A stretch of 64,000 nt of DNA from Agarivorans sp050870875 (lineage in GTDB: Bacteria > Pseudomonadota > Gammaproteobacteria > Enterobacterales > Celerinatantimonadaceae). The translations under genes and the position numbers were made by a program. Under the pieces are notes generated by a model, which saw nothing but the letters and a program-made list of their open reading frames with translations, was not told the DNA's origin and made no database searches. Positions 9,348 to 18,244 of the stretch are shown piece after piece (position 1 is the stretch's first letter; each line of letters starts with the position of its first letter). Where the stretch lies: NCBI RefSeq assembly GCF_050870875.2, contig NZ_CP194041.2:1674001-1738000 (forward strand). Reading direction: 5' to 3'.

Positions 9348-10236
9348 GCTGAGTTTCTCCACGGAGTTGTTGGCGCAAACGATTACTCGATTGCCATTGC
9401 TGCTGACGCTGTTGTTTACGATTTGACATGGCTTGTTCTGAGGGCTGCAGATTGAGTCGCTGGATGAGCTGGGCACTGATCGATACCGCCACTTGCATCG
9501 GCAGTTTTCCACTGACTTCGCTTAGGCCGATCGGACAGCAAAGTTGCGCCAGGCTGCTGGGGTCGCTCAGTTGTTCTTGCAGTTTTAGGGCAAACCGCTG
9601 CGCCTTGGTTTGTGAACCGATCAGCCCGACAAAGGCAAAATCTTGGCGCTGTAGGGCGGCCAAACAGAGCTTGAAGTCCAAGCTGTGGTCTTGGCTTAAA
9701 ATCACCAAATAACTATTGGCGGGTAATGAGTCGACATATTGTTCAGGTTGTGGGTGATAGTGGGTGCTTACACCAATGACCGCGATTGAGTCTAACCAAT
9801 CTTGGCGATTGTCGACCACGGTGACTTGATAGGGCAGCTGGCTGAGTATTTGGCACAATGCATGGCTGACATGGCCAGCACCAAAGATGTAGATCCGAGC
9901 TTGCTCAACTAGAAAGTACTCAAATAAGACCTGCACCGCACCGCCGCAGCACTGCGCTAAGTCGGCAGCCAGTGAGAAGCGCTCAATTTGATTGTCTTGT
10001 TGGTCCAACTTGAGTTGTTGACGAGCATGCTTAATCACATTTAATTCTAAGTTTCCACCGCCGAGGGTATCAAATTGTTGTTGGCTCGAAATGACCATTT
10101 TACTACCCGTGGATCGTGGCACCGAGCCAGCCTCGGCCAAGATCGTCGCAATACAAAAAGGCTGCTGTTGCTGCTTTAATAATTGGCAGGCATCTAACCA
10201 ATTGTTCGGCAATAAACTATTTGACCAGTTCTGCAT
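9340..10236 (-). CDS. xdhC: xanthine dehydrogenase accessory protein XdhC
   Basis: Chaperone that binds molybdenum cofactor, aids its sulfuration and inserts it into xanthine dehydrogenase. The N-terminal XdhC/CoxI domain has ATILAEAGSVPRSTGSKMVI, and the C-terminal Rossmann domain has the nucleotide-binding IFGAGHVSHAL and a later GLIGSQTKAQR. The ATG at 10236 has AGAGG at good spacing and overlaps the xdhB end by about 20 bp, giving 298 aa. It lies directly after xdhB, as expected for a dedicated maturation factor. Confidence 0.93.
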   Translation of the reverse strand: MQNWSNSLLPNNWLDACQLLKQQQQPFCIATILAEAGSVPRSTGSKMVISSQQQFDTLGGGNLELNVIKHARQQLKLDQQDNQIERFSLAADLAQCCGGAVQVLFEYFLVEQARIYIFGAGHVSHALCQILSQLPYQVTVVDNRQDWLDSIAVIGVSTHYHPQPEQYVDSLPANSYLVILSQDHSLDFKLCLAALQRQDFAFVGLIGSQTKAQRFALKLQEQLSDPSSLAQLCCPIGLSEVSGKLPMQVAVSISAQLIQRLNLQPSEQAMSNRKQQRQQQWQSSNRLRQQLRGETQHD

Positions 10237-12598
10237 CTTGCTGCGCCTCTTGATAAGCAAATTGCTGCTGACAAGCCATTAAAATACGTTCACCGGTGGC
10301 GGGGGCATCCAGTTGAGGCCTTAGTTGATGCTGACTAATTGCTGCAACCGCATCTCGAATGGCGCACCAGCTACTAATTGCCAGCATAAAAGGGGGCTCA
10401 CCTACGGCTTTGGAGCGGAAGATACTATGTTCTGGGTTAGCTTGGTCGAACAGGGTAATATTCATTTGTTTCGGGTAGTCGCCAATGGTTGGAATTTTGT
10501 AATTTGCTGGGCTTTGGCTCAGTAAGCGCCCCGCAGTGTTCCACACCAATTCTTCGGTGGTTAACCAACCTAAGCCTTGAATAAATCCGCCTTCAATTTG
10601 GCCGATATCGATTGCAGGGTTAATGCTGGTGCCCACATCATGCAAAATATCCACTCTGTCTAAACTCATCTCGCCAGTGAGGGTGTCGATGGTAACCTCG
10701 CTGCAAGAGGCTCCCAGTGAGAAGTAATAGAAGGGGCGGCCTTCGGCTTTGTTTCGGTCATACCAGATTTTCGGCGTTTTATAAAAGCCGGTGGTGGACA
10801 AAGAAATACGCTGTAGGTAGGCCATTTGTACTAATTCGGCCCAACTTAAATGCTGTTCGCCGACTTGTACCTGGCCATCGCTGATGTGGATCTGCTCGGC
10901 GGGAATTTGGTAATGTTGCTCGGCGAAGTCCAGCAGCCGCTGTTTGAGTTCATTGGCCGCGTTGTGTGCTGCCATGCCGTTTAAGTCGGTCCCCGAAGAA
11001 GCCGCCGTGGGTGAAGTATTCGGCACCTTGTCGGTTCGAGTTGCGGTAATTAACACGTAGTTAGCTGGGATCCCTAAAGTTTGGGCGACAATTTGCTGTA
11101 CCTTAGTATGCAAGCCTTGGCCCATTTCGGTGCCGCCGTGGTTTACCTGAACACTGCCATCGGTGTATATGTGCACCAAGGCGCCGGCCTGATTGAGATG
11201 CTGCGCCGTGAAAGAAATCCCAAACTTAACCGGGCTTAAAGCCAGCCCCTTTTTAAAGGTTGGGTTGTTTTCATTCCATTGTTTCACCTGCTCGCGACGG
11301 GCTCGGTAATCACAATTTTTTTCCAGTTGTTGCATCAGTTGGCGCATTGCCTGATGTTGCTCGACTGGCATGCCGTAGTGGGTGGTGCAATTGTCTTGCT
11401 GGTATAAATTAAGGTAGCGAACATCCAAGGCATCTTGTTGGGTGGCGATGGCGATGTCTTCCATCGCTTGCTCGATTAAGATCATCCCTTGAGGCCCACC
11501 AAAACCTCGAAATGCGGTGTGTGACACCATATCGGTTTTTAAACGATGTCCCACAACTTCGGCCTTATTTAAGCTATAAGCGTTATCGGTGTGAAACATA
11601 GCTCGGTCGACAATCGCATCCGAGAGATCTGGAGAATGACCACATAAGCCATTCACTTCAATCTTGGCGCTTTCAATCAGTCCTTGTTTACTTAAGCCCA
11701 GTTGATAGCGGTTGTAGAAAGGATGGCGTTTGCCGGTTGCTGCCATATCAATGCTACGAGGCAGTCGGATTTTTACCGGCTTACCGGTTTGCCAACAGCC
11801 CAAGCTGGCCAAACATGCCCATTGTGCCGCCTGGGTCTCTTTACCGCCAAAACCACCGCCCATACGACGCATGTCCACGGTCACCCGATGAAAAGGAATG
11901 TTGATGACTTCGGCAATTAATTTTTGTACTTCTGAAGGATGTTGGCTTGAGGTATACACCATGATGCCTTGATCTTCGGTGGGCAGCGCGAGACTTACCT
12001 GACCCTCCAAATAGAAGTGTTCTTGGCCACCAACGTTTAGCTCACCACTTAGTTGTAATGGGCTGGTGGCGAGATCGGCTTGATTAACGTTAATGCCCAT
12101 TTGGTGGCTAGGTAACACGGTAGGTTCCGGGTTCCCCGCCACTTGGGCTTGTTCGGCAGTGATAATCGGTTGGTCATCGGCTTGGTATTGCAGCAAGTTA
12201 TCACTGGCTTGCTTGGCGATGTGCCAAGCTTGGCGATGGCTGTGGGCTAATACCAAGGCGATGGGTTGTTGAAAGTAGCGGATCTCTGTCTCGCTGAGTA
12301 ATGGATCACCTGGGAAAATTGCGCCAATATCTTGGTGGCCGGGAATATCGCCGCAACGAATAAGCGCTACCACATCTGGCTGTTGGGCTAAAGTGTCGAG
12401 CTGTTGTTCGCTGACCTTTCCCTTGGCGATGCTACTACAAATTACTGCACCATGCAGGCAACCCGATGGGGTGGCCATATCATCGACAAATGCGGCTTCG
12501 CCCGCGACTTGTTTGGCTGCGCTTTCATGAGCCATCGATTGACCGATTACTTGGCTGGGTGCGCTTTGGTGGAGTTGTTGAGTGGTGAGTTTACGCAT
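10217..12598 (-). CDS. xdhB: xanthine dehydrogenase molybdopterin-binding subunit
   Basis: Large catalytic subunit that oxidises hypoxanthine to xanthine and xanthine to urate at a molybdenum centre; 793 aa. Visible molybdopterin-binding features include GGGFGGKE, a Gln/Arg-rich FRGFGGPQGM block, GTEMGQGLHTK and the C-terminal GEPPFMLA that carries the proposed catalytic Glu. The length suits a bacterial XdhB. It overlaps xdhA by 8 bp and xdhC by about 20 bp, so the three are one transcriptional unit. Confidence 0.95.
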   Translation of the reverse strand: MRKLTTQQLHQSAPSQVIGQSMAHESAAKQVAGEAAFVDDMATPSGCLHGAVICSSIAKGKVSEQQLDTLAQQPDVVALIRCGDIPGHQDIGAIFPGDPLLSETEIRYFQQPIALVLAHSHRQAWHIAKQASDNLLQYQADDQPIITAEQAQVAGNPEPTVLPSHQMGINVNQADLATSPLQLSGELNVGGQEHFYLEGQVSLALPTEDQGIMVYTSSQHPSEVQKLIAEVINIPFHRVTVDMRRMGGGFGGKETQAAQWACLASLGCWQTGKPVKIRLPRSIDMAATGKRHPFYNRYQLGLSKQGLIESAKIEVNGLCGHSPDLSDAIVDRAMFHTDNAYSLNKAEVVGHRLKTDMVSHTAFRGFGGPQGMILIEQAMEDIAIATQQDALDVRYLNLYQQDNCTTHYGMPVEQHQAMRQLMQQLEKNCDYRARREQVKQWNENNPTFKKGLALSPVKFGISFTAQHLNQAGALVHIYTDGSVQVNHGGTEMGQGLHTKVQQIVAQTLGIPANYVLITATRTDKVPNTSPTAASSGTDLNGMAAHNAANELKQRLLDFAEQHYQIPAEQIHISDGQVQVGEQHLSWAELVQMAYLQRISLSTTGFYKTPKIWYDRNKAEGRPFYYFSLGASCSEVTIDTLTGEMSLDRVDILHDVGTSINPAIDIGQIEGGFIQGLGWLTTEELVWNTAGRLLSQSPANYKIPTIGDYPKQMNITLFDQANPEHSIFRSKAVGEPPFMLAISSWCAIRDAVAAISQHQLRPQLDAPATGERILMACQQQFAYQEAQQDAELVK

Positions 12599-14009
12599 AA
12601 GCCGCTAGCCTCGTTGGGAGTTGGTTACAGTATAAATGGAAGCGTTTTAATAGGTTTTGTACCAGTAAAACCCGATAACTGGCACAGGCTCGAACATCGT
12701 CAATTGGCTTCACATATAGCGGGACTTGTTGTTGTACTTGTTTCAGTTTTTGCAGATTAAATGGGTGACCGAGCAAACAAGCTTCCAGCTCGCTCAAACG
12801 GACCGATTTAGCCGCAACTCCGCCGGCTGAGATAATGCAATGACTGACCCTATTTTCTTGGTCAAACTGCATGGTGACAGCTAGCACCACGGTGGCGATA
12901 TCATCTTCAAAACGCTTACTTACTTTGTAAATTTGATGTTTGGTGCTGGGCGCAAGATCGGGCAGATGAATGGCGCTAATCCACTGCTCTGGACGCAGTT
13001 GGGTTTGTCGGTAGCCGGTGATGTAATCTTCCGGCGCGTACAATTCAGTATTGTTGCCATCATCTAGTTCAATTTTGCCACTTAAGCTGATGAGTAGTGG
13101 CGCAATATCGCCAATTGGGGAGGCATTGCCCAGACTGCCGCCCAAAGTTGCGCGATGGCGAATGGTTAAACTGCCTAAGCGGGCAAAGATCTCATCGGCT
13201 GTGGGGTAATGCTGTTGCATAAAGGCGTGCACCTGACTTAGCGGCATTGCCGCGCCAATCCGCCAACCGCCTTCGATACGCTCGATAACCTTGAGGTCGG
13301 GCAAATAGGTGAGGTCAATAATCTCATCGATGCGTTGCATTTGCTGTGTGACTTCTAGGGCTAAATCGGTGCCGCCGCCGATCCACTTCGCGTCCGGATG
13401 TTGCTGGCGAAGTTCGGCCAATTCTCGGCGCGAACGCGGTTGCCAATAATTATCACTGGTCAGGCTCGGGCATTCGGCCATCCAATGCTGTACGCCAGTT
13501 TCTCGTTGGCGAATATGATCGGTATGTTGGTTCGCGGTTGCTGCCACTTGTTTGGCAGCTTCAATGAGTGGGCCATAACCAGTACAGCGACATAAATTGC
13601 CCGCAAGAAATTCTTCCGGATGCTCAGGGGCAACCGATTGGCGTGATAGGGCATATAAAGACATCACAAAACCGGGGGTACAAAAGCCGCATTGGCTACC
13701 ATGGTGGTCAACAATAGCCTGTTGTACCGGGTGCAAATTTTGGCCTTGCTTTAAATACTCAACGGTAATCACTTGTTTGCCGTGTAATGAATGTAGGGGC
13801 GTAATACAGCTGTTGATTTGTTTATAGCTGAGCTTGCCGCTGAGATCGATTTCTACCATTACCACAGTGCAGGCACCACAATCGCCACTGGCACAGCCTT
13901 CTTTGCTGCCCACTAGGTTTTGACGCTCTCGCAGAAAGTTTAGCAACATGGTGTCTGCGGCTTGTTGGCTTAAGCTAATCTGTTGATCATTAATCATTAG
14001 CTGTAACAT
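12591..14009 (-). CDS. xdhA: xanthine dehydrogenase FeS/FAD subunit
   Basis: Small subunit carrying two [2Fe-2S] clusters and FAD, 472 aa. The plant-type ferredoxin domain has GCASGDCGACTVVM, and the second cluster domain has CGFCTPGFVMSLYAL and GNLCRCTGYGPL. The FAD domain follows from about residue 175, with WIGGGTDLALEV and LGGSLGNASPIGD. It passes electrons from XdhB to NAD. It is the first gene of the purine operon, with a RutR-like operator 30 bp upstream and the operon running through puuD. Confidence 0.95.
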   Translation of the reverse strand: MLQLMINDQQISLSQQAADTMLLNFLRERQNLVGSKEGCASGDCGACTVVMVEIDLSGKLSYKQINSCITPLHSLHGKQVITVEYLKQGQNLHPVQQAIVDHHGSQCGFCTPGFVMSLYALSRQSVAPEHPEEFLAGNLCRCTGYGPLIEAAKQVAATANQHTDHIRQRETGVQHWMAECPSLTSDNYWQPRSRRELAELRQQHPDAKWIGGGTDLALEVTQQMQRIDEIIDLTYLPDLKVIERIEGGWRIGAAMPLSQVHAFMQQHYPTADEIFARLGSLTIRHRATLGGSLGNASPIGDIAPLLISLSGKIELDDGNNTELYAPEDYITGYRQTQLRPEQWISAIHLPDLAPSTKHQIYKVSKRFEDDIATVVLAVTMQFDQENRVSHCIISAGGVAAKSVRLSELEACLLGHPFNLQKLKQVQQQVPLYVKPIDDVRACASYRVLLVQNLLKRFHLYCNQLPTRLAAYA

Positions 14010-14038
14010 AATCTCTCCTGCCTATTAAAACTATTTAG

Positions 14039-14054
14039 TTGTCCAATCGGTCAA
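14039..14054. promoter_or_regulatory. RutR-like operator upstream of xdhA
   Basis: TTGTCCAATCGGTCAA matches the E. coli RutR consensus TTGACCA-NN-TGGTCAA at 12 of 14 defined positions and lies 30 bp before the xdhA start. It is the best match of five such sites in the window. Binding by the TetR protein encoded at 36343 is inferred. Confidence 0.6.
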
Positions 14055-14088
14055 CTTTTTGAGCAAATTTTTTATTCTTGTACGCTAT

Positions 14089-15051
14089 CTATTGTTCTGG
14101 CGTTGGTTCACTGCGATAAGCATAAGTGTCGGCAAAGCGGGATAAAATCCATTCCCCAGCGGTGACCGTGGGATAGCGACTGCTTTCGCCTTCGGCTAAA
14201 CATGAGTCGAGTGTGCTTACTTCGGTATCGAAGTTCGGTTCAACAAAAAATGGCATCGAAAAACGGGTGGTTTGTTGGCTAGGGCTGGTTACTCGATGAG
14301 GTGTCGACTGATAGCAATCGTTGGTCCAGCGTTGCATTAAGTCACCAATATTCACCACGTAGCTGTTTTCTACAGGGCTGGCATCAATCCATTGGCCGTG
14401 TCGGTCTTGAACCTGCAAACCACCGATTTGATCTTGATAAAGTAAGGTAATGCAGCCGTAATCGGTATGCGCTCCTGCGCCATTTTGCTGGCCCTGTTGT
14501 GGGGGATAATGGATTAAGCGCAATACACTAATTGGGCAAGTAAAACTCTTCGTGAAAAAATCCAGCGGCAACTTTAAAGCCAGCGCCATGGCTGACAAAA
14601 GCTTCAGAGCGACCTGTAAGCTGAGCTCGTATTGTTGTTGCATCAATTGGATAAAACCCTGTAAATGCGGATATTGATTCGGGCCGTACAATTGAGGACA
14701 ACGAGCTACCTGTGGATGATAAGGGCTTAAGTCTAGCGCCATATCGAAGGTCTCTTTAAAGTCTTTTGGACCGTTGGGGTCGAGCTGCTCGGCGCTAACT
14801 TGTCCCCAGCCGCGGTGATTGCTGGAGTGCTGGATACTAATCTGCTGTTTTATCGCCTCTGGCAGCGCAAAAAATTGCTCGGCCATGGCTTGTACTTTGG
14901 CGAATTGTTCGGCTGGAATGCCGTGACCTACCACATAAAAAAAACCAGTATCACGACAGGCCTTATCTATGGCGTCGGCCACGGTTTGCCAATCTTTAGG
15001 ATTGGGCTTATCCAAGGCTGAGATGTTGATGATGGGCAGGGTTAGACTCAT
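14089..15051 (-). CDS. 2-oxoglutarate/Fe(II)-dependent dioxygenase (isopenicillin N synthase family)
   Basis: A 320-aa non-haem iron oxygenase. The N-terminal DIOX_N region starts with LPIINISALD and includes DTGFFYVVGHGIP. The C-terminal double-stranded beta-helix carries the iron triad His and Asp in HTDYGCITL and His in PHRVTSP, then the 2OG-binding RFSMPFF. I use the ATG at 15051, which has GGA upstream, rather than the one at 15063. It follows the BMP binding-protein gene, so it probably shares its promoter and acts on a purine or related compound. The substrate is unknown. Confidence 0.85.
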   Translation of the reverse strand: MSLTLPIINISALDKPNPKDWQTVADAIDKACRDTGFFYVVGHGIPAEQFAKVQAMAEQFFALPEAIKQQISIQHSSNHRGWGQVSAEQLDPNGPKDFKETFDMALDLSPYHPQVARCPQLYGPNQYPHLQGFIQLMQQQYELSLQVALKLLSAMALALKLPLDFFTKSFTCPISVLRLIHYPPQQGQQNGAGAHTDYGCITLLYQDQIGGLQVQDRHGQWIDASPVENSYVVNIGDLMQRWTNDCYQSTPHRVTSPSQQTTRFSMPFFVEPNFDTEVSTLDSCLAEGESSRYPTVTAGEWILSRFADTYAYRSEPTPEQ

Positions 15052-15136
15052 GGCATGTTCCATTGCTGTGGTTGAGGTTTAAGCCGCTGCCAAGGTTTTG
15101 CTTTGGCAGCGGTATATTGCAGTGTGGATATTGTTC

Positions 15137-16216
15137 CTATTTAGGAATGCTGGCGTCGATCCCTTCGACGTACCACATCACGCTCGCTAGCTCTTGGTCG
15201 TTCAGTGATTTACCTGCAGGGATCACTTCTTTACCTTGGTTGTCTTTGATTGGTCCAGTGAAAGGATGGAAGGCGCCGGAACGGATCTTCTCTTGAGTAT
15301 CGCTAATCGCTTGTTTTACGTCTTCCGGTAAGTTTGGATTAACCGATGTGATATGTAGCAAGTCTTCAGCAAAGCCGCCCCAGTAATCTTCAGACTTCCA
15401 AGTGCCATTCATCACTTCTTCAACGGTGCGTATGTAATGCGGCGCCCAGTAGTCACGCACTGAGAACATGTGAGCAGTTGGTGCAAAGTGGCTCATGTCT
15501 GATGCTTGGCCAATGCCTTTCTTGCCGCGTTTTTCTGCTGCAATTAGCGGAGCAGGGCTGTCGGTGTGTTGTAAAATAACATCTACGCCTTGATCCATTA
15601 ATGCGTTGGCTGCGTCGGCCTCTTTACCTGGATCATACCAAGTATTGGCCCAAACGATTTTAATTTTAACATCTGGGTTAACACTTTTAGCGCCGAGATA
15701 AACCGCGTTAATATCGCGAATGACTTCCGGAATCGGGAAGGAGGCAATGTACCCAATCACATTGGATTTTGTGGTCATGCCTGCCGCAACCCCAGAAACA
15801 TAGCGACCTTCATACGTTCGTAGTACATAGGTCGAGACGTTTTTAGATCGCTTGTAACCTGTTGCATGTTCAAAGCGTACATTTGGGAATCGTTTGGCGA
15901 CTTTCAGGGTGGGGTTCATGAAACCAAATGAGGTGGTGAAGATCAGTTTATGCCCCGATTTCGCCAATTGAGTGATCACTCGTTCAGCATCAGCACCTTC
16001 AGGTACGTTTTCCACAAAGGTGGTTTTTACTTTACCTGCAAAGTGTTTTTCCATTTCGATACGGCCTTGGTCATGCTCGTAGCTCCAACCATGGTCTCCG
16101 ACCGGACCTACGTAAACAAAGCCCACTTTGAGTGGTTCGTCGGCCGCGTTAGATGCTGATGATAGGATGCTGGTGAAAGCCAATGCTGCAGCAGCCATCC
16201 ATTTATTTATTTTCAT
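15137..16216 (-). CDS. BMP-family ABC transporter substrate-binding protein
   Basis: Periplasmic binding protein of the BMP/PnrA family, which binds nucleosides or purine-like ligands. A Sec signal peptide (MKINKWMAAAALAFTSILSSASNA) precedes the mature start ADEPLKVGFVYVGPVGDHGW, the family N-terminal pattern. The ATG at 16216 has GGAG upstream, giving 359 aa; an open frame continues to 16294 without support. The matching ATPase and permeases are probably those at 32486-36070, about 16 kb away under a similar operator. It probably feeds purines to the catabolic enzymes. Confidence 0.9.
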   Translation of the reverse strand: MKINKWMAAAALAFTSILSSASNAADEPLKVGFVYVGPVGDHGWSYEHDQGRIEMEKHFAGKVKTTFVENVPEGADAERVITQLAKSGHKLIFTTSFGFMNPTLKVAKRFPNVRFEHATGYKRSKNVSTYVLRTYEGRYVSGVAAGMTTKSNVIGYIASFPIPEVIRDINAVYLGAKSVNPDVKIKIVWANTWYDPGKEADAANALMDQGVDVILQHTDSPAPLIAAEKRGKKGIGQASDMSHFAPTAHMFSVRDYWAPHYIRTVEEVMNGTWKSEDYWGGFAEDLLHITSVNPNLPEDVKQAISDTQEKIRSGAFHPFTGPIKDNQGKEVIPAGKSLNDQELASVMWYVEGIDASIPK

Positions 16217-16277
16217 GAAGAACTCCATTTCATTATTCAACGGTTGTGGTTGTCTATTTGTAATACCGAATAGCGAT

Positions 16278-16293
16278 AGCAAAAAGCTGGCCA
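16278..16293 (-). promoter_or_regulatory. sigma-54-like promoter for the BMP gene
   Basis: On the minus strand TGGCCAGCTTTTTGCT fits the sigma-54 consensus TGGCACG-N4-TTGCW at 10 of 12 positions with correct GG-GC spacing, about 60 bp before the ATG. Its -24 part overlaps the adjacent RutR-like operator. Activity is inferred. Confidence 0.55.
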
Positions 16294-16302
16294 CTTGGTC
16301 AT
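16287..16302. promoter_or_regulatory. RutR-like operator upstream of the BMP gene
   Basis: CTGGCCACTTGGTCAT matches the RutR consensus at 11 of 14 defined positions. It overlaps the -24 element of the sigma-54-like promoter, which would suit repression. Confidence 0.5.
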
Positions 16303-16419
16303 GTTTTTTGATTTAAGTCAAAAAAGTAGATTAACACAAGCTTTGTTGTAAATACCTTTAGAGAGTTGTTATTTCCATCAGAAAAAATTGATTTGTTTTG
16401 GTGCGAGCATGGTTTTGCG

Positions 16420-16436
16420 GGCACTACTTTGGTGCA
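16420..16436. promoter_or_regulatory. NtrC-like enhancer site between the divergent transporter genes
   Basis: GGCACTACTTTGGTGCA is nearly identical to the classic E. coli glnA NtrC site TGCACTATATTGGTGCA. It lies about 120-140 bp from both divergent sigma-54-like promoters, a normal enhancer distance. A half site TGGTGCG lies nearby at about 16399. The rest of 16322-16558 holds no gene. Confidence 0.6.
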
Positions 16437-16558
16437 GTGTTAGAGCCTTGAATGGCTGTGGCTTAAGGTGAAAAAATTGTGTTGGATGTGTCAGTTGTGG
16501 TGGTTTTGTAGTCCTTAGGTTGCTTTTTTGTGGGTTTTTGTTTGCAAGCTTACTTTGT

Positions 16559-16574
16559 TGGCAGGTTCCTTGCG
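16559..16574 (+). promoter_or_regulatory. sigma-54-like promoter for the NCS2 permease
   Basis: TGGCAGGTTCCTTGCG fits TGGCACG-N4-TTGCW at 10 of 12 positions with correct spacing. The predicted start point falls about 12 nt downstream, inside the RutR-like operator at 16583-16598, and 65 bp precede the ATG. Confidence 0.6.
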
Positions 16575-16582
16575 TTAATAAG

Positions 16583-16598
16583 CTGACTTAGTGGTCAA
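16583..16598. promoter_or_regulatory. RutR-like operator upstream of the NCS2 permease
   Basis: CTGACTTAGTGGTCAA has a perfect right half (TGGTCAA) and a weaker left half, 11 of 14 positions. It covers the start point predicted for the sigma-54-like promoter just upstream. Confidence 0.45.
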
Positions 16599-16639
16599 CT
16601 TTTTTGATGCGCGTGAGTTTTTTTGACAGGGAGTTAGTT

Positions 16640-18034
16640 ATGACTAGCGAAAACGGAAACACCTCTTCACAAGAGTTACTATTTGAACTGGACGATCGTC
16701 CGCCAGTGAGTCAGGCATTTTTCGCGGGCCTGCAACATGTGCTGGCTTGTTTTGTGGGGATTATTACCCCCACTTTGGTGATAGGAGGAGTGCTTGGACT
16801 CGGTGCACATATTCCTTACTTGATTAGTATGGCACTGATGGTATCTGGGGTTGGCACCTTTATTCAGGCGAAAAAAATTGGTCCCGTTGGTGCGGGCATG
16901 ATTTGCGTGCAAGGCACCAGCTTTGCCTTCTTGGGCTCGGTATTGGCAGCGGGATTTATCGCTAAAAGCCAAGGCGGGGGGCCTGAGCAGATATTGTCAT
17001 TAATCTTTGGGGTTTGCTTTTTGGGAGCATTTATCGAGATTTTCCTATCTCAAGTGCTGATCAAAATGAAAAAAATCATCACCCCTTTGGTTACTGGTAT
17101 TGTCATTACCATCATTGGTATATCGTTGATCAAAGTGGGCATGACCGATCTGGCGGGTGGATTCAATGCGCCAGACTTTGGGAGTTTCCAAAATTTAAGC
17201 CTTGGCGCTATCGTATTACTCACAATTATTATGTTGAATCGCTCCAATAACGCTTGGTTACGGTTATCGTCTATTGTGATTGGACTGGTCGTGGGGACCT
17301 TGATTGCTTTGGCGATGGGTAAATTGGACGGCAGTTCAATTACCGCACAGCCTTGGGTTAGCATTCCGGTGCCTTTTAAATATGGTTTTAGCTTTGATTG
17401 GGTCGCTTTTCTTCCAGTAGCCTTGATTTACTTCATTACTGCTATTGAATCGGCAGGGGATATTACTGCTAACTGCATTATTTCGCAGCAAGCAATTAAA
17501 GGCGATGGTTACTTAAAGCGGATCCGGTCAGGGGTATTAGCCGATGGGTTTAATTCAATGTTAGCGGCAACCTTCAATACTTTTCCAAATACCACCTTTA
17601 GCCAGAATAATGGGGTAATCCAGCTCACGGGTGTCGCCAGTCGTTATATTGGTTATTACATTGCCGCTATCTTGGTAATTTTGGGCTTGTTCCCCATGTT
17701 GGGGGCGGTGCTACAGCTCATACCTAAACCAGTGTTAGGTGGGGCTACTTTAGTGATGTTTGGAACGGTGGCGGCTGCCGGTGTTAAGATCTTGGCCAGC
17801 GATCAATTGAATCGTCGTAAGCTGTTGATTATGGCGGTCTCCTTCGGGGTGGGGCTCGGTGTGATTCTAGTACCTAATTTACTTCAGCATGCGCCTAAGT
17901 TAGTACAAAATATTTTTGGCTCGTCAGTCACTTCGGGTGGCTTAATGGCGATTTTCTTAAGCCTGTTATTACCCGAAGAACAAAGCACTGTTTCCTCGGA
18001 GGCTGTATCGCAGCCGAGTTCTGCGGTGAGTTGA
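16640..18034 (+). CDS. NCS2 nucleobase permease, xanthine/urate branch
   Basis: A 464-aa inner-membrane symporter of the nucleobase-cation symporter-2 family with about 12-14 hydrophobic segments. The signature QNNGVIQLTGVASR near residue 320 matches the family motif QNxGxxxxTG. The N-terminal QHVLACFVGIITPTLVIGG is also typical. The ATG at 16640 has AGGGAG upstream. It is transcribed divergently from the BMP gene in the purine cluster, so xanthine or urate is the likely substrate; specificity is inferred. Confidence 0.9.
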   Translation: MTSENGNTSSQELLFELDDRPPVSQAFFAGLQHVLACFVGIITPTLVIGGVLGLGAHIPYLISMALMVSGVGTFIQAKKIGPVGAGMICVQGTSFAFLGSVLAAGFIAKSQGGGPEQILSLIFGVCFLGAFIEIFLSQVLIKMKKIITPLVTGIVITIIGISLIKVGMTDLAGGFNAPDFGSFQNLSLGAIVLLTIIMLNRSNNAWLRLSSIVIGLVVGTLIALAMGKLDGSSITAQPWVSIPVPFKYGFSFDWVAFLPVALIYFITAIESAGDITANCIISQQAIKGDGYLKRIRSGVLADGFNSMLAATFNTFPNTTFSQNNGVIQLTGVASRYIGYYIAAILVILGLFPMLGAVLQLIPKPVLGGATLVMFGTVAAAGVKILASDQLNRRKLLIMAVSFGVGLGVILVPNLLQHAPKLVQNIFGSSVTSGGLMAIFLSLLLPEEQSTVSSEAVSQPSSAVS

Positions 18035-18075
18035 ATTTTTCGTACTTGAGAAAGTATTATAGTTTTGGCAGAATA

Positions 18076-18105
18076 GCGGGCAGGTGCTAGGGGGCGCCTA
18101 CCCGC
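18076..18105 (+). terminator. GC-rich hairpin after the NCS2 permease
   Basis: An imperfect inverted repeat (GCGGGCAGG against CCTACCCGC) 40 bp past the permease stop. It lacks a T run, so termination is uncertain. Confidence 0.35.
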
Positions 18106-18244
18106 CAAGAGGAACTCACCCCAACCTGTCTGTTAAGTTGACGCTATAGGCTAAAGCGCAACAGACAAACCTCAATATCGACACTGTATGTCATTCTGAA
18201 TATTGTTCTGCGGGAAACAAATTAAGTATTTGGGAAACATATAG

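Noticed and set aside
16308..16321. FNR-like box TTGATTTAAGTCAA
   Set aside because: One mismatch to TTGAT-N4-ATCAA, but in an AT-rich stretch upstream of a better supported sigma-54-like promoter; too weak to list.
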